NCBI RefSeq assembly: GCF_900104575.1
Contig: NZ_LT629731.1
Location: forward strand, 3,335,102-3,399,101
DNA length: 64,000 bases
Source: Bacillus tuaregi
GTDB taxonomy: Bacteria > Bacillota > Bacilli > Bacillales > Cytobacillaceae
Direction: 5' to 3'
This document shows, piece by piece, positions 55,592-64,000 of the stretch. The notes under the pieces were generated by a model. The model was not told the origin of the DNA, ran no database searches, and saw nothing but the letters and a program-made list of their open reading frames with translations. Both the position numbers and the translations under genes were made by a program. Every line of letters starts with the position of its first letter. The first letter of the stretch is position 1.

Positions 55592-56572
55592 TTACTGCTC
55601 TTTCAGCCAGCGGGCTGCGTCCTTTGCATGGTAGGTAATAATGAGATCGCTGCCGGCACGCTTCATACCTGTCAGCATTTCCATGACAACGCCCTTTTCA
55701 TCGATCCAGCCATTAGCCGCTGCCGCTTTTACCATAGAAAATTCTCCGCTTACATTGTAGGTGACAATCGGAAGGTTGAAACGGTCCCTCACATCGCGAA
55801 CAATATCCAGGTATGGCATCCCCGGTTTGACAATTAGGAAATCGGCTCCTTCTTGTACATCTGATTCAGCTTCACGAAAAGCCTCAAGTCGATTGGCTGG
55901 ATCCATCTGGTACGCTTTTCTATCTCCAAATTGAGGTGTACTGTCTGCCGCGTCACGGAATGGACCGTAGAAGGCAGAAGCATATTTAACAGCGTATGAC
56001 ATGATTGGAACATTTTCGAAGCCCGCTTCGTCTAAGCCTTTACGAATTGCTGCCACAAACCCATCCATCATGTTGGAAGGTGCAATGATATCAGCTCCTG
56101 CGCGCGCCTGACTAACCGCTGTTTGAACTAATAATTCAAGCGATGGGTCATTTAAGACCTGATCCTTTTCAATGACACCGCAATGTCCATGGCTTGTATA
56201 TTCACATAGGCAAGTATCCGCAATGACAACGATGTCCTGATATCGTTCTTTAATAAAACGTGCAGCCTCCTGGACGATGCCATGATCATGGTAGGCACCT
56301 GAACCACACTCATCCTTTTCGTTCGGAATCCCGAATAATAGAACGGACTTAATCCCTAATGAAACGACCTCATCCATCTCTTCTGATAGTCTATCAAGTG
56401 AATACTGATAGACTCCGGGCATGGACGAAATTTCATTTTTAATATTATTCCCTTCAATGACAAAGATAGGATAAATAAAATCCTCCACTCTTATGAAAGT
56501 TTCTCTTACTAACGCACGCATTGAAGCAGATTGTCTTAATCTACGGTGACGTGTAAATTGTAAATCCATCAT
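55592..56572 (-). CDS. hemB: Porphobilinogen synthase
   Basis: HemB condenses two 5-aminolevulinates. The 326-aa protein has the zinc-binding cysteines in [15 protein letters not shown] and the active-site lysines in [17 protein letters not shown] and [18 protein letters not shown] precedes the start. It follows hemD by 8 bp and precedes hemL by 88 bp. Confidence 0.96.
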   Translation of the reverse strand: MMDLQFTRHRRLRQSASMRALVRETFIRVEDFIYPIFVIEGNNIKNEISSMPGVYQYSLDRLSEEMDEVVSLGIKSVLLFGIPNEKDECGSGAYHDHGIVQEAARFIKERYQDIVVIADTCLCEYTSHGHCGVIEKDQVLNDPSLELLVQTAVSQARAGADIIAPSNMMDGFVAAIRKGLDEAGFENVPIMSYAVKYASAFYGPFRDAADSTPQFGDRKAYQMDPANRLEAFREAESDVQEGADFLIVKPGMPYLDIVRDVRDRFNLPIVTYNVSGEFSMVKAAAANGWIDEKGVVMEMLTGMKRAGSDLIITYHAKDAARWLKEQ

Positions 56573-56580
56573 TACCCCTC

Positions 56581-57363
56581 CTATAAGGATGATACCTTTA
56601 ATAAATAATCAGCTACTTCTTTTATTAAATTTTCAACTGTGTAGACAGAAGGAACGGCATGAATCGTCAAGCCCCAGCTTTCCGCCTTTTTGTGTGCAAC
56701 AGGTCCAATACAGGCAAAAACACACCGTTGTATTCGATCAGATAGACCGTTTTCTTCTACAACCTGCATAAAATGATCAATTGTTGAAGGACTTGTAAAG
56801 GGAATAATATCGAGCTTATTCTCTGAAAGCAGACGGGCTAGTTTTTCTTTACTTTCCTCTGGAAAATAGGTTTCATAGATCACGATTTCATCCACTATTG
56901 CCCCAATATGACGTAATTCAGTTGAAATATAATCCCTTGCCAAATTACCCTTTGGAATTAATACCCTGTCCCCGGCTTTCACCAACGGACAAAATTCCAT
57001 GACAAACGCTTCCGCCACATACTCAGCCGGAATAAAATCCACCTTCAAGCCCTGCGCCTCTATCGCCTGTGCCGTTTTCTCACCAATAGCGGCAATTTTA
57101 AGGGGCAGCGTAGTCCCTTTTGGCCAATGCGATAAAAAGGCTGTTACTGCCACACTGCTTGTTAAAATCAACCAATCGTATGTATGGAGCTTTTTCATTA
57201 TGTCTTGATGTTCTTCTAAAAATGCAGTGGGCCTGAAAGCCAATAAAGGAATCTCAATAGGTGTCCCGCCAAATTTTCTTACAACATCTGAAAAAGCCTT
57301 CGCCTGACCCTTTCCCCTTGGAACTAATACCGTTTTATTTTTGAGGGGGGACGAGGCAGTCAT
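56581..57363 (-). CDS. hemD: Uroporphyrinogen-III synthase
   Basis: The 260-aa two-lobe protein ([60 protein letters not shown]) closes and inverts ring D of hydroxymethylbilane. The low-conservation family is recognised here by these segments and by its place between hemC and hemB. It overlaps hemC by 4 bp. Confidence 0.93.
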   Translation of the reverse strand: MTASSPLKNKTVLVPRGKGQAKAFSDVVRKFGGTPIEIPLLAFRPTAFLEEHQDIMKKLHTYDWLILTSSVAVTAFLSHWPKGTTLPLKIAAIGEKTAQAIEAQGLKVDFIPAEYVAEAFVMEFCPLVKAGDRVLIPKGNLARDYISTELRHIGAIVDEIVIYETYFPEESKEKLARLLSENKLDIIPFTSPSTIDHFMQVVEENGLSDRIQRCVFACIGPVAHKKAESWGLTIHAVPSVYTVENLIKEVADYLLKVSSL

Positions 57364-58295
57364 TCCCGGTCAAGCTCCTCTTTCACACTATCAATTAACT
57401 TCTTTGCACCCTTCTCAATCAACGTTTGCGCAAGCATTTCACCAAGCTCCTCAGGATTTTGCCCACTTATCGCTTCCTTGTAAATGGTGGTTCCATCCGG
57501 TGAAGCAACCAATCCGGTTAAAACGATTTCAGCTTGGTCTGTTAGCTTTGCAAAGCCGGCAATCGGCACCTGGCAGCCGCCTTCCATTCTATTTAAAAAC
57601 GCTCTTTCGGCTAGTACCGTCTGCTGTGTTTCCAAACAGGTAAATTTCTTCAACAGTCCTAATAATTCCTCATCACTTCCACGGCATTCAATGGAAAGGG
57701 CCCCTTGTCCCACTGCTGGCAGACAAACCTCAGGCTCAAGGAACTCTGTGACAACATCCTTTGCCCAGCCCATCCGAGATAGTCCTGCAGCCGCTAAAAT
57801 AATCGCATCATAGTCTTCATTTTCCAGCTTCGACAACCTCGTATCAATGTTTCCTCGAATCCATTTGATCTCAATATCAGATCGTTGCGCCAACAGCTGC
57901 GCACCTCTGCGCAGGCTGCTTGTTCCTACAACAGCACCGGGCTTTAAATCATGAAATTTAACATGATTCTTAGAGATAAAGGCATCACGATAATCCTCAC
58001 GCTCTGGAATACATCCGATCACAAGGCCATCTGGCAGAACAGCAGGCATATCCTTCATACTATGGACAGCCATATCAATCTCTTTATCAAGCATCGCTTG
58101 TTCAATTTCCTTTACGAATAAGCCTTTACCGCCTACCTTTGAAAGCGTGACATCTAAAATTTTATCACCCTTTGTGACTATTTCTCTTACTTCAAAATCA
58201 AAGGAATCATCCAATGCTTTCAACTGTTTAATAACCCAATTCGTTTGTGTTAACGCAAGCTTGCTGCGTCTTGAACCGACAATAATTTTTCTCAT
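57360..58295 (-). CDS. hemC: Hydroxymethylbilane synthase (porphobilinogen deaminase)
   Basis: The 311-aa protein starts [18 protein letters not shown] and has [29 protein letters not shown] and the cofactor cysteine in [11 protein letters not shown] that holds the dipyrromethane. GGAGG precedes the ATG at 58295; the longer frame adds 18 unsupported residues reaching into hemX. Confidence 0.96.
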   Translation of the reverse strand: MRKIIVGSRRSKLALTQTNWVIKQLKALDDSFDFEVREIVTKGDKILDVTLSKVGGKGLFVKEIEQAMLDKEIDMAVHSMKDMPAVLPDGLVIGCIPEREDYRDAFISKNHVKFHDLKPGAVVGTSSLRRGAQLLAQRSDIEIKWIRGNIDTRLSKLENEDYDAIILAAAGLSRMGWAKDVVTEFLEPEVCLPAVGQGALSIECRGSDEELLGLLKKFTCLETQQTVLAERAFLNRMEGGCQVPIAGFAKLTDQAEIVLTGLVASPDGTTIYKEAISGQNPEELGEMLAQTLIEKGAKKLIDSVKEELDRE

Positions 58296-58314
58296 AATGA
58301 GCCTCCTAGCTAGT

Positions 58315-59145
58315 CTACAACCAAATGTGGAAGGATGAAAAACTTCCAATTAGGAAGAAATTAATTAATAGAATGAGAAATGCTGCAATATTCCACAGTG
58401 CAAGCGACTTTCCAGCTAATCCTCTTCTAATTCGTAAATATAAATAGACACAGTAAATGGCAAGTACAAATACGGAACCAATAATTTTCGGGTCAACCCA
58501 GGATAAATTTGGCAGCTTAAGATACGCCCATTGTGATCCTAGTATGACCCCAATCATCAGCATAGGCGCTCCAATCACATTTGATACGTAGGACATCTGT
58601 TCAAGCTTGGATAAATCTGAAATTCGCCAAAGTCTTTTTCCCCATTTTTTCCCTTTTAATAAATTATACTGCAATAAGTATAGTAGCGAGAAGACGAATG
58701 ATAAAGAAAAAGCTCCATAGGATAGAATAGCTGCCGTAATATGGATTAATAGCAGTTCTGATACGAGCTGCTGCGCCATTACCGTTGAGTCCAATTGATC
58801 AGGTGCAAAAGTATGTATAACCATAAACATGAAACCAATTACATTTGTGAAAAAGACAATAAAATCAACTCGTAAAAGACGATTGATAATGAGTGAGAGA
58901 GTAATTAGTACCCACACATAAAAATAAAGGCCCTCAAAAATAGTCAGCACAGGAAAGCGTCCCGTATTGACCATGTATAAGTACAAAAAAATCGACTGCA
59001 AAACCCATACAAACGAAAGTAACCAGAAGGCAGTACGGTTTGCCCTCCGGTTATGATGTAGAAAATCAATGAAATATAACAATACGCTTACGGCATACAG
59101 AATAACCGTTAACTCATGCAGCCGCGTCATTACGTTATCCATCAT
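58315..59145 (-). CDS. hemX: HemX membrane protein, negative effector of HemA
   Basis: The 276-aa integral membrane protein has about eight helices and resembles the CcsA/ResC-like cytochrome c biogenesis family; [18 protein letters not shown] and [17 protein letters not shown] are typical. In B. subtilis HemX lowers the HemA level. It follows hemA by 15 bp. Confidence 0.92.
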   Translation of the reverse strand: MMDNVMTRLHELTVILYAVSVLLYFIDFLHHNRRANRTAFWLLSFVWVLQSIFLYLYMVNTGRFPVLTIFEGLYFYVWVLITLSLIINRLLRVDFIVFFTNVIGFMFMVIHTFAPDQLDSTVMAQQLVSELLLIHITAAILSYGAFSLSFVFSLLYLLQYNLLKGKKWGKRLWRISDLSKLEQMSYVSNVIGAPMLMIGVILGSQWAYLKLPNLSWVDPKIIGSVFVLAIYCVYLYLRIRRGLAGKSLALWNIAAFLILLINFFLIGSFSSFHIWL

Positions 59146-59160
59146 AGCCGGATGACCTCT

Positions 59161-60507
59161 TTATGATTGAAAGGCAGGCTGTGATGAATGAACATTTACC
59201 GGTTTTTGTTCGGCCGCTTTCACTTCTCGTTGTTTTTCAACAAGCTCTTCAATATTAAAAATAGACATAAACAATTCTAATTTTTCATCAGCATTCTTAG
59301 AACCGGCTAATTCCTTCGCTTGTAATATTGGATCCTTTAACATCTGATTAATGATACTCTTAGTATGTTTGTTCAATACCTTCCTATCACGGTCACTCAA
59401 ATGGGAAAGCTTTCTCTCAAGACTTTTCATTGTTTCTGCCTGTATAGAAAGTGCCTTTTCACGAAGAGCAGATATCACAGGAACCACACCCAGCATGTTT
59501 AACCATTGCTTAAATTCTACGATTTCCTGCTCTACCATTAAGAGAATCGTTTCAGCCGCCTTTTTCCGCTCCTGCAGATTGGCTTCCACAATCCCTTCTA
59601 AATCATCGATATCATATAGGAACACGCTATCCAATTCACTTAAGGCTGGGTCTAAATCACGGGGTACAGCAATATCAACCATGAATAAAGGCTTGCCTTT
59701 TCGCTTTTTCTCAACGTTTTCTATCATATTCTTTGTAATGACAAAATCCTTTGCTCCTGTCGAGCTGATTAGAATATCAGCATCCATTAATGCTGCTTGC
59801 AGCTCATCCATGGATTTAGCGATTCCATTAAATCGATTAGCCAAATTCTCCGCTTTTTCAAAGGTACGATTAATAACCGTCACTTTCTTGGCACCGTTCC
59901 CATGAAGATTCTGGATAGCTAACTCACCCATTTTTCCGGCTCCAATGATGAGCACATGTTTGTTTTCAAGGGTTCCAAAGATTTTCTTCGCCAATTCCAC
60001 AGCTGCATAGCTGACAGATACGGCATTCGCACCGATGTCCGTTTCAGAATGAGCCCGTTTGGCAAGCGTAACAGCCTGCTTGAACAACTGATTAAATACA
60101 GTGCCTGTTGTATTCTCTTCCTGTGCAAGTAAAAAGCTTGAACGAACCTGACCTAGAATCTGTGTTTCCCCAAGCACAAGTGAGTTCAAACCACACGCTA
60201 CGTTATAAAGATGCTCAATGGCACCATCTTGTTCATAAATGAATAGAAAAGGTGAAAATTCAGACTGCTCTATTTCGAACCATTCTGCCAGAAACTCTTT
60301 AATATAGTATCTGCCAGTGTGTAATTGATCCACGACCGCATAGATTTCTGTTCGGTTGCATGTTGATAGAATGACATTCTCGAGAATACTCTTTTTGCCA
60401 TTCAGCCTTTTCATCGCTTCCCCTAATTGCGATGGATCAAATGTCAACCGTTCACGAATTTCTACTGGGGCCGTTTTGTGATTAATCCCAACGACAATAA
60501 TATGCAT
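59161..60507 (-). CDS. hemA: Glutamyl-tRNA reductase
   Basis: The 448-aa enzyme reduces Glu-tRNA(Glu) to glutamate 1-semialdehyde with NADPH, the first committed step of haem synthesis here. The start [13 protein letters not shown], the catalytic Cys50 in [21 protein letters not shown], the nucleotide loop [11 protein letters not shown] and a C-terminal dimerisation domain are clear. It is the first gene of hemAXCDBL. Confidence 0.96.
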   Translation of the reverse strand: MHIIVVGINHKTAPVEIRERLTFDPSQLGEAMKRLNGKKSILENVILSTCNRTEIYAVVDQLHTGRYYIKEFLAEWFEIEQSEFSPFLFIYEQDGAIEHLYNVACGLNSLVLGETQILGQVRSSFLLAQEENTTGTVFNQLFKQAVTLAKRAHSETDIGANAVSVSYAAVELAKKIFGTLENKHVLIIGAGKMGELAIQNLHGNGAKKVTVINRTFEKAENLANRFNGIAKSMDELQAALMDADILISSTGAKDFVITKNMIENVEKKRKGKPLFMVDIAVPRDLDPALSELDSVFLYDIDDLEGIVEANLQERKKAAETILLMVEQEIVEFKQWLNMLGVVPVISALREKALSIQAETMKSLERKLSHLSDRDRKVLNKHTKSIINQMLKDPILQAKELAGSKNADEKLELFMSIFNIEELVEKQREVKAAEQKPVNVHSSQPAFQS

Positions 60508-60552
60508 GTTATTTTTATCCCCCTAAAAAATAAGCATAATTCCCCTGCCATC

Positions 60553-60558
60553 ATTATA
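60553..60558 (-). promoter_or_regulatory. Possible hemA extended -10 box
   Basis: Minus strand TGC-TATAAT, an extended -10, 46 bp before the hemA start. No good -35 is at 17 bp. The remaining 461-bp gap upstream of hemA holds the dispersed repeat copy 3 (60674-60866) and, at the far end, the ysxD ribosome-binding site. Confidence 0.4.
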
Positions 60559-60673
60559 GCACGTGTCCTATTTATATTTTTTTGCAAATATATGAATATA
60601 TACTAAATTCTTTTTTTGATATGATAGAAGTGTATAATATCTCAAGGATTCCTTCATAATGTGGTACTATTTA

Positions 60674-60866
60674 ATCAAATTCGCCCGTCGAATTTGCGTC
60701 CGAATTTTTATCGAGCTCGCTCGATAAACTACCTTTAAAAAATCCGTGACATCCGCCGGAGGCTTAACTTCATTCAGCCGGGGTTTGAACCCCCACTGAA
60801 TCGAAGAACCATTTGCATTCATCCCCCACTTGTAGAAGTGGAGGATGAATGCTGAATGAAGTTAAA
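60674..60866 (+). repeat. Dispersed structured intergenic repeat, copy 3
   Basis: The best-preserved copy, 193 bp. Its visible stems are AAATTCG/CGAATTT (60677-60695), TATCGAG/CTCGATA (60709-60726), a perfect 15-bp outer stem TTAACTTCATTCAGC/GCTGAATGAAGTTAA (60764-60778, 60851-60865) enclosing GGGGTTTGAACCCC (60780-60793), and GCATTCATCC...GGATGAATGC (60815-60852). There is no protein coding. It lies between the divergent hemA and ysxD. Confidence 0.9.
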
Positions 60867-60968
60867 ATATAGTAACACATTACTACAGGATTCGATTATA
60901 TTCTTATATAAGTACAGTAACAAAAAAACAAACAATATTCAAGAAATCATAATTGGAAGGATTGTCAT

Positions 60969-61457
60969 ATGAAGAATCTGAGTATATTCCCTGGTATCAT
61001 ATTAATTGGCTTTGGAGGCTTTTTTTTCTTACAGCAAGGAAATTTCCCCCTGTTAGCTGAGTTTATGTCTTGGCCGACACTGCTCATGATTGTCGGAATC
61101 GCCTTTCTATGCCAGGGCTATGGCGGAAAAGACTATGAGGCCATTTTACCAGGTGTTATTCTAACCGGCTTCGGCTTTCACTTTCATGTTGTAAACCGCC
61201 TGTCGATTTGGCCGGATGCACTTGGAGTTTTTATTCTAATCATTTCACTGGGGTTTTTACTTCGTTATCAGAAAACGAGAAACGGACTTTTCCAGGGCGT
61301 TCTTTTCCTTGCCTTAGCCGGACTGCTGCTTTTTTACAATCAAGTAATGAGCTGGTTTGGTCTGCTCGAAAACAGGATCGAAGCCTATAGTAAATTCTGG
61401 CCTGCCGCTTTGATTCTTGTTGGTGTCTACTTATTATTGTTCAAAAGAAAAAAATAA
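60969..61457 (+). CDS. ysxD: YsxD-like multi-pass membrane protein (LiaF-type transmembrane region)
   Basis: The 162-aa protein has five to six hydrophobic helices with the Gly/Phe/Trp-rich pattern of LiaI-LiaF-like transmembrane regions (PGIILIGFGGFFFLQQ, WPTLLMIVGIAFLCQG, FWPAALILVGVYLLLF). It lies between hemA and engB, the ysxD position in B. subtilis. No function is known. GGAAGGATT precedes the start. Confidence 0.75.
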   Translation: MKNLSIFPGIILIGFGGFFFLQQGNFPLLAEFMSWPTLLMIVGIAFLCQGYGGKDYEAILPGVILTGFGFHFHVVNRLSIWPDALGVFILIISLGFLLRYQKTRNGLFQGVLFLALAGLLLFYNQVMSWFGLLENRIEAYSKFWPAALILVGVYLLLFKRKK

Positions 61458-61478
61458 CAGCCTAAAATAGGTTAGAGA

Positions 61479-61508
61479 AAGAAGCGGAACATTAATGTTC
61501 CGCTTCTT
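61479..61508. terminator. Bidirectional terminator between ysxD and engB
   Basis: A perfect palindrome of 15 bp per arm, AAGAAGCGGAACATT / AATGTTCCGCTTCTT. It overlaps the engB stop codon. Confidence 0.85.
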
Positions 61509-62121
61509 CCGTATTCTCGGCCTCTTCTTCTGAAGAATCCTTCATATAGCTATTCATGACGGCCCAAGCTTTGTCCTTCCCATAGCCAGTATCAGCTGAA
61601 AACAGGACAATGGTGTCACTCGGATCAAGCTCGAGTGTTTCTCTTGTGATTTTCAGATGCTTTTGCCATTTTGATTTTGGAATTTTATCGGCTTTCGTAT
61701 TGATAATGATGCAGGGAATATCATAATGCTTTAGAAACTGATACATCATTACATCATCCGCTGTCGGTGGATGGCGTAAATCAATGATTAACACGACAGC
61801 CTTAAGCTGCTCCCTTGATGTCAAATAGGTTTCGATCATCCTGCCCCATGCCGCACGCTCTGTTTTCGAGACCCGTGCATATCCATAGCCTGGAACATCT
61901 ACAAAATAAAATTCCTCATTAATGAGATAGAAATTTAATGTTTGTGTTTTCCCCGGCTTTGAGGAGGTACGGGCAAGATTTTTTCGATTCAATACTTTAT
62001 TAATAAAGGACGATTTCCCAACATTTGACCGGCCGGCTAATGCAAACTCCGGCAAAAAATCATCTGGATATTGTTCAGGCTTTACAGCACTTATGACAAT
62101 ATCAGCACTTTTAATTTTCAT
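61492..62121 (-). CDS. engB: Ribosome biogenesis GTPase EngB (YsxC)
   Basis: The 209-aa GTPase has G1 [10 protein letters not shown]2 region [12 protein letters not shown]3 DVPGYGYA and G4 [11 protein letters not shown]. It is essential for 50S subunit assembly in B. subtilis. The acidic C-terminal tail ([12 protein letters not shown]) is unusual but short. It follows lonA by 2 bp. Confidence 0.96.
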   Translation of the reverse strand: MKIKSADIVISAVKPEQYPDDFLPEFALAGRSNVGKSSFINKVLNRKNLARTSSKPGKTQTLNFYLINEEFYFVDVPGYGYARVSKTERAAWGRMIETYLTSREQLKAVVLIIDLRHPPTADDVMMYQFLKHYDIPCIIINTKADKIPKSKWQKHLKITRETLELDPSDTIVLFSADTGYGKDKAWAVMNSYMKDSSEEEAENTEEAEH

Positions 62122-62123
62122 TC

Positions 62124-64000
62124 CTATCCCTCGCTTTTTAGTGCATGCTGCAGCACTTCATCAACGTGGGAAACGAGCACAAATTCTAATTCTTCCCGAA
62201 CGCTTTCTGGTATGTCATCTAAATCCTTTTCATTTTCCTTAGGACAAATGATTTTCGTTAACCCAGCCCGATGTGCACTTAATGTTTTTTCCTTTAGTCC
62301 GCCAATTGGCAATACTCGCCCTCTTAGCGTAATTTCGCCTGTCATTCCCACTTCTTTACGAATTGGTTTACCTGTTAGCGCAGACACGAGTGCCGTTGCC
62401 ATCGTGATTCCCGCCGAAGGACCGTCCTTCGGAACCGCTCCTTCCGGAACATGTATATGGATATCGCTTTTTTCATGAAAATCCGGATCAATACCAAGCT
62501 CTACCGCCTTTGAACGAATATAGCTAAAGGCTGCTTGGGCAGATTCCTTCATGACATCACCTAGCTTTCCGGTTAAGACAAGCTTTCCTTTACCTGGTGA
62601 CAGGGAGACTTCAATTTGTAATGTATCGCCGCCAACCGTTGTATAGGCAAGACCTGTTGCTACACCCACTTGGTCCTCAAGCTCAGCCTGTCCATAATGA
62701 AACATTTTCTTCCCAAGAAACTCTTCGATATTTTGATCATCTACAACCACTTCTGCCTTTTCACTCGAAACGATAATTTTAGCTGTTTTACGGCAAATAC
62801 CGGCAAGCTTTCGCTCTAAGCCCCGGACACCGGCTTCACGAGTATAGTAGCGTACAAGATGAAGTATGCCTTCATCACGTATCTGTAGCTGTTCTGTTGT
62901 TAAACCATGCTCTTTTATTTGCTTTGGCAGCAAATGGTCCTTAGCAATATGGAGCTTTTCAAGCTCTGTATAGCCCGCAATCGAAATAATCTCCATCCGG
63001 TCACGTAGCGGTCCCGGAACGGTACCTAAATCATTTGCCGTTGCGATAAACATTACCTTTGAAAGGTCATAGGTTTCCTCAATATAATGGTCGCTGAAAT
63101 TATGATTCTGCTCAGGATCGAGTACTTCCAGCATGGCTGCAGAAGGGTCGCCACGGAAATCGCCTGACATTTTATCAATCTCGTCTAATAAAAAGACAGG
63201 ATTAATGGTGCCGGCTTTCTTCATGCCTTGAATAATCCTTCCCGGCATCGCGCCTACGTAGGTTCTTCTGTGACCACGGATTTCTGATTCATCCCTGACA
63301 CCTCCAAGTGAAACACGGACAAAGTTCCGGTTTAACGAGGTGGCAATCGAGCGGGCAAGACTTGTTTTCCCTACCCCTGGAGGACCGGCAAGACAAAGAA
63401 TCGGACCCTTCAAGGAGTTTGTCAGCTTCTGAACCGCTAAATATTCAAGCACACGCTCCTTCACCTTTTCGAGGCCGAAATGATCTCGATTCAAAATTCG
63501 CTCTGCTTTTTCAATATCAATATCATCCTCTGTTGCCTTGGACCACGGAAGAGAAATCAACCAATCAATATAATTTCGGATCACAGCACTTTCAGCAGAG
63601 CTAGATGGAACCTTTTCATAACGATCTAATTCCTTCAAGGCAGCTTGCTTCACATGGTCTGGCATGCCAATTTTTTCGATTTTCTCAGTCAGCTCGGCTA
63701 CCTCTCCAGACTTTCCATCCTTATCGCCAAGCTCCTTTTGGATCGCTTTCATCTGCTCACGCAAGTAATATTCCTTTTGCGTTCGCTCCATCGATTTTTT
63801 AACCCTTTGACCAATTTTCTTTTCTAAATTTAATACTTCTTTTTCATTATGAATAATTTCAATCACACGATTCAAACGATCCTTTATGTTCATCAGCTCT
63901 AAAATATCTTGTTTTTCTTTGAGCTTTAAAGGAAGATGCGAAGCGATGATATCAGCCATTCTTCCAGGCTCTTCTATATCACTGACAGAGGCATAGGTCT
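62124..64000 (-). CDS. lonA: ATP-dependent protease LonA (partial, 5' end outside the window)
   Basis: The reading frame is open to the window edge; the visible part is about 625 residues. It lacks most of the N-terminal substrate domain. It has the coiled-coil linker ([32 protein letters not shown]), the AAA+ Walker [12 protein letters not shown], Walker [11 protein letters not shown] and the protease Ser in [15 protein letters not shown], with the Lys partner expected in [13 protein letters not shown]. It degrades misfolded and regulatory proteins. The neighbour engB is 2 bp downstream. Confidence 0.95.
   Translation of the reverse strand, partial: TYASVSDIEEPGRMADIIASHLPLKLKEKQDILELMNIKDRLNRVIEIIHNEKEVLNLEKKIGQRVKKSMERTQKEYYLREQMKAIQKELGDKDGKSGEVAELTEKIEKIGMPDHVKQAALKELDRYEKVPSSSAESAVIRNYIDWLISLPWSKATEDDIDIEKAERILNRDHFGLEKVKERVLEYLAVQKLTNSLKGPILCLAGPPGVGKTSLARSIATSLNRNFVRVSLGGVRDESEIRGHRRTYVGAMPGRIIQGMKKAGTINPVFLLDEIDKMSGDFRGDPSAAMLEVLDPEQNHNFSDHYIEETYDLSKVMFIATANDLGTVPGPLRDRMEIISIAGYTELEKLHIAKDHLLPKQIKEHGLTTEQLQIRDEGILHLVRYYTREAGVRGLERKLAGICRKTAKIIVSSEKAEVVVDDQNIEEFLGKKMFHYGQAELEDQVGVATGLAYTTVGGDTLQIEVSLSPGKGKLVLTGKLGDVMKESAQAAFSYIRSKAVELGIDPDFHEKSDIHIHVPEGAVPKDGPSAGITMATALVSALTGKPIRKEVGMTGEITLRGRVLPIGGLKEKTLSAHRAGLTKIICPKENEKDLDDIPESVREELEFVLVSHVDEVLQHALKSEG

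Overview
The window is chromosomal DNA of a low-to-mid GC, endospore-forming member of the Bacillaceae (Bacillus sensu lato). The gene order follows the Bacillus subtilis block bofC - safA - nadBCA / nifS-niaR - pheAB - obg - spo0B - rpmA/prp/rplU - rng - spoIVFBA - minDC - mreDCB - radC - maf - spoIIB - comC - folC - valS - ysxE - spoVID - hemLBDCXA - ysxD - engB - lonA. Almost everything lies on the minus strand. Sporulation genes are bofC, a YhcN/CoxA-like lipoprotein, safA, spo0B, obgE, spoIVFA/FB, spoIIB, ysxE and spoVID. No rRNA, tRNA, prophage or CRISPR array was seen.

Layout. 1-5 kb: spore coat and cortex genes, with a phosphotransferase-fold gene directly after safA. 5-10.5 kb: NAD biosynthesis (nadB-nadC-nadA) divergent from nifS-niaR, with a candidate NiaR operator over the nadB promoter. 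10.5-16.9 kb: pheA, pheB, obgE, spo0B, the L21-Prp-L27 operon with its L21 leader, and RNase G. 17-23 kb: spoIVFB/FA, minD/minC, mreD/C/B. 23.4-26.3 kb: radC, split exactly inside its JAMM active-site motif by a group II intron of about 2.3 kb whose maturase has lost its HNH endonuclease tail. 26.4-28.4 kb: maf and spoIIB.

28.5-46.9 kb is the main accessory block. It is a complete-looking Gram-positive type IV pilus locus inserted around the comC (prepilin peptidase) position. It holds pilO, pilN, pilM, pilD, a major pilin, pilC, pilT and pilB, then three accessory envelope proteins (VanW-like, PRC-barrel, acidic membrane protein). Two divergent sets of minor pilins follow. Three of those minor pilins are large GspK/PilX-type proteins whose long C-terminal halves look like bactofilin-type beta-helices, an unusual architecture and the best candidate for an undescribed system here.

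47-64 kb: folC, valS with a T-box leader, a small membrane ORF, ysxE, spoVID, the haem operon hemAXCDBL, ysxD, engB and the 3' part of lonA, which runs off the window. Three copies of a highly structured intergenic repeat of about 190 bp occur at 4.7, 16.9 and 60.7 kb, and a short REP-like palindrome pair lies between folC and valS. Start codons were moved inward from the longest reading frame for coxA-like, the phosphotransferase, safA, nadA, nadC, pilM, the acidic membrane protein, hemL and hemC, on ribosome-binding-site grounds.
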